64,000 nt of DNA from NCBI GenBank assembly GCA_003991915.1, contig RQTK01000868.1:5986-69985 (forward strand). The letters run 5' to 3'. The notes under the pieces are model-generated. The model searched no databases and was not told where the DNA came from. It saw only the letters and a list, made by a program, of their open reading frames with translations. This stretch comes from Elysia chlorotica. Lineage: Eukaryota > Mollusca > Gastropoda > Plakobranchidae. The position numbers were made by a program, and so were the translations under genes. Below are positions 56,302 through 64,000 of this stretch, piece after piece; the first letter of the stretch is position 1; every line of letters starts with the position of its first letter.

Positions 56302-59300
56302 ACACACACTCATGTGCTCGATTCTTTGGATTGTGGATTTATGGATCAACAGAATGGATAAGAAAGAGTCTTACATGTTTCAAGGGCTGGCATAATTTTA
56401 AAAAGTGAGAGATTTTTTTTTTATCAATTTGAATTTGAATTTTATTCACCCTTGACCTGAAAGTGTATACTCAAACAATGCAAGGTAGTGTTAAGCAACA
56501 TATCTTGGAAGGTAATTGTATAGAAGCTTTCTACACCAAAGCCTTGTTCCACCATGCAAGTTGATTCTTTACAGAAAAGACTTAGTTTTATGTCAACAAG
56601 TGAACTTATACCCTCTGAGGTGGCCAGGAGCTGATGGGAACTCATCTTTTTGCAATACAGAGCTTTAGATCACTTACACTTCACTGATGGCTGTCACAAC
56701 AGCTGTTAATGTAGGCTGCACCAATCTCCCTAAGTTTATGACTTGACTCCTGTATATTCTCCTGTTTAGTTGTGGAAATATTAGAAACTCTGAACTTGCA
56801 CGAGGGTTACAATATGGAGCAGTAAACACAAGAAAGCAGAGTGCCATGTTCTGTTTCACAGACCATTACAGTTTCTCATGAACACCACAGGAAGCACTAA
56901 CATCTCTGAAAAAAAATCACTCACAACAAGCAGATTTTTTTTCGTCATGTGACCTTAAACATCAAATATTTTTCCATTGATGGAATCAAGGAGCTGGGGA
57001 TAAATATTGTGCTAAGCGTAAATGGCAGTTTATTATTCATATGTCATGATAAATTTGTCTGTTGCTGGTTTATAGTTTCATTGCTGAACACAAAAGGGAA
57101 TGTATGAGACACATTTTCTGACATTCCCAAAGTAAATAATCATGTATGCAGCCCTTTCTGTCAGCACAATAAGAACTGGAGGCTCATAATTAGTTATGTA
57201 AATAGAAATTGAATATCATGTCTAATTTGAAAGCTGCTGATAAGACCTCAACTCTAACAACTTAATTTTAACTTAATTCCCAGTTAACTAATTTGTCACA
57301 CTGGGTTTCAAAACATTCCAATTATTTAAAAAAAAGGCTAAATGTTTGATTCAAAATTGAGACAATAGTTCTGATATGAAATATTAAAAGACTTAAATTA
57401 CTTTCCAAATAATCTACAAATAATTGAAGCTCGACTGTCATGGCTTGATAAGAGCCTAACAGCAGAAAGCACCTACAATTTGTAATGTATGTTCAACTTG
57501 CAGATAATATTCTCTTCTCATTTAATTTGTGACAAAGTGCCATAACAATCTGACATAAGCTTTGTAGTAAGCTTGGATCTATGTACACAGGCTATCTTTG
57601 ATATTAAATCTGGTTGTGTACAATAATTTAAAAACAAATGAAATGACACCCTTTAATCTGTTGCTTGGAACGTATCTGTCACATGTATTCTTGAACTCAC
57701 TAAAACAATGAATTTTGACATGCATTGCAAAAAAAAGGTAGCAATTATTGTTGTTTTATAAAAAAATCTTCTCCCATTTTTTTTCTGAAAAATTATAATC
57801 TTACAATTTCTAAATTACATATCCCTAATTGTTTTCTTTTATTTAGCCAAAAAAATTCCGAATGCTCATTGGGATTATGGAAATGTCTTCCATGGAAGGG
57901 AAAAAATGTATTTTCAAATATGATTATAACATTAGCATTATGTCAAATATACCTGTTGATTCATCTAGCGCACCACTTTTATATCCTTGTCTTTAAAAAT
58001 AAATTTATTTAATGCAGTTTATTTCTCACAATTTATAAGTGAGAGGCAAATGTATAAATTGAACCATAATTAATGCCACTGATATGGGAAGATTAATACA
58101 GAGGAATGCTCGGTGTAACATTCTCTACATGTTGTTGTTTGCCGTTTTAGAAAACTATTTGAGATAGAAAATGGGATACTATAATAATGTTTATTTTATA
58201 AAAAAAAATCTGCTCTACACTATTAATTATTAACAATGTGCTCAACAAAATGTACTTAAGTGTTATTTAGACCAAAAGAATTACTACTTATGGGTTAATG
58301 AGGGATACTAGCTTTTACTGATTTAAACTCTTAGAACAAATTATTTGTACAAACTGCCGAGTGTTGACTGTATTGTAATACACATAATGTAAATAATACT
58401 TAACAATCATCAGTGGTGCATTGTTCTTCCCTCTTGTTCTGTCAAAACTATTATCTTTTAAAGCAAAAGGCGAGAGCTAATCATATTATAATGACAATTT
58501 TCCCCCTCCCTGTCCTGTTTTAATAATCACACAATTACCATACTGAGATTTTTTAGAATTTCACATCTTCAGAGGTATATACCCATATTTGATTTAAAAA
58601 TATATTGTTCAAACATTTCTTTCCCTGCCTCTCAAAATTAAAAAGCAAAAAATAGCTGCAGCAAGAGCCGTATTATTTGGTACTCTTTACACCTAGATTC
58701 TAATTGATCAGAAACAAATAGTTCTCTCCCTACATTAATCCCCCCCTGTGAAAAAATCGACCCAACCATTCTTTAAATATCCTTTTAGGGTAAGTTTTTT
58801 TATGGAATATTTTTGGTACTTAAAGAGATGGGATTGAATGCTATGAATAAAATATGACATTTTATATTTAACCGTGTAAAGTATGAATATATATCCATTA
58901 TGTTGATATTGTTGCTGGCTCGTGTGTTATGAGAATATCAGTGAGTTTATCATAGATTTCTAAAGCTTAGGCTTGCAAGCCTTCAAGCCTGATTGATTTG
59001 TGTAATATGCTTTAAGGCAGCATCAGCCACCTATTTCTGTTTGTAAATATGTGAAAAGTCCGGGCTTGTGTGTTTCTCACACTCAAGTTGTTCTCTCCTT
59101 TCTTTTCGATACTGCATAGATATATAATTAGTATAGGCCTACCATGTTTTGTATTATATCATATTTAAATAGGGCACTCACAGATCTGATGTTGTAAAAT
59201 ATCATCTAAAATTGCATGATTCATGTATAGAACAGTAATATTCTTCTTTATTCTTTTTGAAAGTCCCATTAAAAGCTACTGAGAATTCTTTCTTTTCATC

Positions 59301-61581
59301 ATAGTTGTTTTTCACCTACAGTGCATGACTTAAAAACACTTGTTGTTTTGGTAGGAAAATCATCTTGTTGAGGTGGCGCTTTCAAAATCAAATGACTTAC
59401 ATGCTGGTTTTATCAGCATTGATGCACTGTATATCCTTTTGCAACCTGTTTAAAGCTCATTTTGGTGCTTCCAATGGAAACGAGTATTATTATATTCTTA
59501 TTGGATGTATTATTGAATTTACTACTGGACCAAAGACTTATGTATCAGATTTATTGGTGACATTCGAATCTTAAATATCAAAAGAGAATTAAATAGCATT
59601 ATATTTCTTTCAATAACTCATAAGACCTGGAGCAAATTTCTGTGTTAACTAAATGATGTTGCAACTGTAAAATGAGTGTTGAGAAACTTATATCAAAGAT
59701 TTAGTCTTCCGAAAAATCTTGTAGTTAACAACTTGCAGTAAAATATTCCACATCTCTTTTTGTTTCTATATAACTATGCTGTCCACTTTATTCAATGGCT
59801 CTGAGCATCGTTAGAATTTATTTACGGAAATCGCTGGGAAGTATTCGTCAATTTGAACATTAGATCTTGAAGAACAAACTTTTTTGCACCTGTACTTTCT
59901 TCATCAAGTGATAGCAATCTGAAATATTTGTTATTTTCTTCATTTCCATCTGCTTTCTTCATTTTTTCATATGTACATTTTTCATGCATTTTGTCTTGGC
60001 AACATACTTAAATCTCGGTTGATCAACCCTGTTATTAAGCTTTAAATATCATGTAAATTAATCAAAATTAACTACAGCAAAAGTGAAAATGTATGGTTTT
60101 GTCAAACTGATTTGTCAAATAGGTTTGCCTCAAACTTCTAGGAAGATTTCCGTTTTGTGCAAAAACTATGTCCAGCACACACCGTCTGTTACACACCAAC
60201 AAACTGCTAAATAACATTACACAATTTTTTCTCCCTCTTTTCATCATGTATTCGACACAATAATTGTGTTTCCTGCCTGTGATATAGAAGATCAAATTTG
60301 GTATTTAGTTACCCACAAATTTAACTTTTAATCTCTTGTTTTTATTCAACTAAGTAATCTTTTGACATTGAGCCATAAAAACTTACCACCTTTATAAATG
60401 TTTTACAGTATATCACACTGATTTGAGAATGTGATGTACATTAAAATTTAAAAAAAGATTCCAGAAATACATTTATTCCTGCTTCCATGACAAGTTTTTC
60501 AACATCGAATAGGCATCCCCCTTTGATATGCTTTTTTCAAAGAAGGCGAATCAATTTGAGTTTTTTCTTTTAGTTTGCCTTTTTTGTAGGTAGTTCAAGG
60601 TCGTCTTTCTAGAATTATTGTTAGTTTTGAGTAAAGCATATAGGCCTACAGATATTTGAAAAATAATTCTAAGAGACCTTTGAGTTTTTAATTAAAATGT
60701 CCCTTCGAATAGTGGTTGCGGGGTTCAAATGTGATAATACTCTGAGTAAAACACACGTATAAATAAATATCCTTTTTCTTTTTATCAAGTAAGCCAAATT
60801 TTTAATATTTGTTGACAAACTCATCAACTCTTATGGCGATGAATATTGATAAAATTGATCATATTTTATGGCCAAAGAAAAATGTTTTTTGCAATCCAGC
60901 CTCTATTTACTAAGGTACTTATCAGACACACTGGCCGTTGATTTATAACAGAGAGCTTCAGTTACGCTCATGTTTATCTCATTTAAGTGTTTGAAAAGTG
61001 ATAACGAAAGTTTGACACTGTTTTTGAAGGTGGGGCTTGTTACCATTTTGCGACAGTTTAAAGATTTTAATTATGATATAAATGTACTTTCCAATCAAAT
61101 GAGTACCTATTGGAAAATGTTCATGAAAGTTTTACTCATGGGCGGCTTTTAAGACCTGTTACACAAACTTACTATAATATACATATTTTTTCAGGTAAAT
61201 CTTTTACATCTTATATGCCTCAAAGATGGTGTGGCCAAACAAGTGTTTTACATCAAATCAAACATTACAATGTGCAAGTCTATGTCATCAATGTTACCTG
61301 TTTCTTCAATGCTTGCACAGCATATCTTCTTCCTTTAAGTAATCTGTAAAAACTTTGATGATTACTTACCAATGGCCAATATGTGTCTATCGATAAATTG
61401 AAGAGAGTGCACAAAGACAAGAAAGAAATTGTGGCGTAGATTTTGTTTTTAATACGTTTTTTTAATATATGTGCATCTATTACATTGCTTCTATTGTTTT
61501 AGTCTTTATTAACATTCATCATGTCATATTCAGATAAATACGTAGATATATATTGAAATACTTTATCGTGAATAATTATGA

Positions 61582-61599
61582 AATAAAACACAAAATAAA
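61582..61599 (+). terminator. Distal double polyadenylation signal
   Basis: Two AATAAA hexamers 12 bases apart, with a GT-rich stretch (GTTTTGTGTTCG) about 20 bases downstream. It lies at the end of the microsatellite-free region. Confidence 0.4.
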
Positions 61600-61670
61600 A
61601 TTTATATCGGCGTTTTGTGTTCGAATTGGCTTATAATTATTCTCTCCTATAATGAACCAATTGTTATCTT

Positions 61671-62798
<1,128 letters not shown>

Positions 62799-62828
62799 CC
62801 TCTCTCTCTCTCTCTCCCTCTCTCTCCC
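62799..62828 (+). repeat. (CT)n tract ending at a gap
   Basis: A C-rich then CT-repeat sequence runs into the N block. Confidence 0.95.
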
Positions 62829-63622
62829 NNNNNNNNNNNNNNNNNNNNNNNNNNNNNNNNNNNNNNNNNNNNNNNNNNNNNNNNNNNNNNNNNNNNNNNN
62901 NNNNNNNNNNNNNNNNNNNNNNNNNNNNNNNNNNNNNNNNNNNNNNNNNNNNNNNNNNNNNNNNNNNNNNNNNNNNNNNNNNNNNNNNNNNNNNNNNNNN
63001 NNNNNNNNNNNNNNNNNNNNNNNNNNNNNNNNNNNNNNNNNNNNNNNNNNNNNNNNNNNNNNNNNNNNNNNNNNNNNNNNNNNNNNNNNNNNNNNNNNNN
63101 NNNNNNNNNNNNNNNNNNNNNNNNNNNNNNNNNNNNNNNNNNNNNNNNNNNNNNNNNNNNNNNNNNNNNNNNNNNNNNNNNNNNNNNNNNNNNNNNNNNN
63201 NNNNNNNNNNNNNNNNNNNNNNNNNNNNNNNNNNNNNNNNNNNNNNNNNNNNNNNNNNNNNNNNNNNNNNNNNNNNNNNNNNNNNNNNNNNNNNNNNNNN
63301 NNNNNNNNNNNNNNNNNNNNNNNNNNNNNNNNNNNNNNNNNNNNNNNNNNNNNNNNNNNNNNNNNNNNNNNNNNNNNNNNNNNNNNNNNNNNNNNNNNNN
63401 NNNNNNNNNNNNNNNNNNNNNNNNNNNNNNNNNNNNNNNNNNNNNNNNNNNNNNNNNNNNNNNNNNNNNNNNNNNNNNNNNNNNNNNNNNNNNNNNNNNN
63501 NNNNNNNNNNNNNNNNNNNNNNNNNNNNNNNNNNNNNNNNNNNNNNNNNNNNNNNNNNNNNNNNNNNNNNNNNNNNNNNNNNNNNNNNNNNNNNNNNNNN
63601 NNNNNNNNNNNNNNNNNNNNNN
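62829..63622. other. Assembly gap, 794 N
   Basis: Unknown sequence with CT repeat on the left and GA repeat on the right. Open frames reported through it are meaningless. Confidence 0.99.
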
Positions 63623-63652
63623 GAAGAGGAGAGAGAGAGAGAGAGAGAGAGA
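63623..63652 (+). repeat. (GA)n tract at the gap edge
   Basis: GA dinucleotides directly after the N block, on the opposite strand sense to the CT tract before it. Confidence 0.95.
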
Positions 63653-64000
63653 AATTAGTAGGGACATGACCCGACTAGCAGTTGGTAGTGATAGTGCGCA
63701 TGATTATACTTTTAATTTGTCTTTTTTTGGTCGAATAGTTATGATTTAGTATGCATATTTATGGAAATATCTCTTTCATGTATATACTGTAAAAGACTCA
63801 ATAAAGGCGAAACGTTTTATGTGTTAAAATACCCTTGTTGGGATTTTCCCCGTTAATTGAAGTTGGTGACTGCTTTACCAATGAAATTGGACAGGATTTG
63901 AAGCATCATGGCTAGTACATAAAGACCACAACTACTGGTCTCCAAACGCTCTGTAAAAGAGAATGGGATTACTTTACGTTACATCTTCTTTTCTTTTTCC
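63653..64000. other. Terminal intergenic stretch, nothing recognised
   Basis: AT-rich unique sequence with an AATAAA near 63800. I cannot link it to any gene within the window. Confidence 0.5.

Larger units (their letters stand above)
55995..61620 (+). other. Sema1a: Probable long 3' UTR of the semaphorin gene
   Basis: About 5.6 kb of AT-rich, non-coding DNA with essentially no microsatellites or transposon remnants, unlike the rest of the window. It contains several AATAAA signals (56296, 57998, 58846, 61582, 61594) and three TGTAAATA words (57197, 58388, 59042) that match Pumilio sites. The short open frames in it show no domain. The true end of the transcript is not visible, and termination at 56.3 kb is also possible. 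Confidence 0.45.

Overview
The window is animal nuclear DNA, AT-rich and full of long dinucleotide (GA/CT) and trinucleotide microsatellites, with degraded non-LTR retrotransposons, short SINE-like repeats and palindromic MITE-like elements. Together with one intron-rich gene of invertebrate type, this points to a mollusc, most likely a gastropod. That placement is inference; nothing in the sequence names the species. Almost every open reading frame longer than 60 codons is microsatellite or chance.

The one convincing protein gene is a plus-strand class 1 (transmembrane) semaphorin. I reconstructed 19 coding exons between 9838 and 55994. All 18 introns are GT-AG, every junction keeps frame, and the sum is 2154 nt (717 residues plus stop). 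The product has a signal peptide, one sema beta-propeller, a PSI domain, a short stalk, one transmembrane helix and a cytoplasmic tail of about 73 residues. There are no Ig or thrombospondin repeats.

Layout: 1-8000 is intergenic, with a minus-strand LINE endonuclease relic (about 1595-2160), a hairpin MITE (4618-4713), a tRNA-like repeat (7650-7715) and microsatellites. About 8010-8706 is a CpG-richer stretch that may be the promoter and a noncoding first exon. 9677-9958 holds 5' UTR, a short uORF and the signal-peptide exon. Intron 1 (19.2 kb) holds microsatellites, two-copy tandem duplications, a strong hairpin (11925-11994), a SINE copy and a possible regulatory block near 28.2-28.55 kb. 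Exons 2-4 lie at 29.2-30.2 kb, followed by a 9.2 kb intron. Exons 5-12 lie at 39.3-44.5 kb. Intron 12 carries a broken LINE with its 3' end. Intron 13 is mostly a 43-bp minisatellite that ends against exon 14. Exons 15-18 encode the PSI domain and stalk, and exon 19 encodes the membrane segment and tail. Downstream, 55995 to about 61620 is nearly free of microsatellites and may be a long 3' UTR. The last 2.4 kb has a large GA array and a 794-base assembly gap.

I found no new multi-gene system. The observations most worth checking concern this gene: a second in-frame donor that would add 30 stalk residues, a possible 33-nt poison exon that would give a soluble ectodomain, tandem repeats directly abutting two 3' splice sites, a recent SINE insertion beside exon 18, and a 3' end apparently shared between that SINE family and the local LINE.
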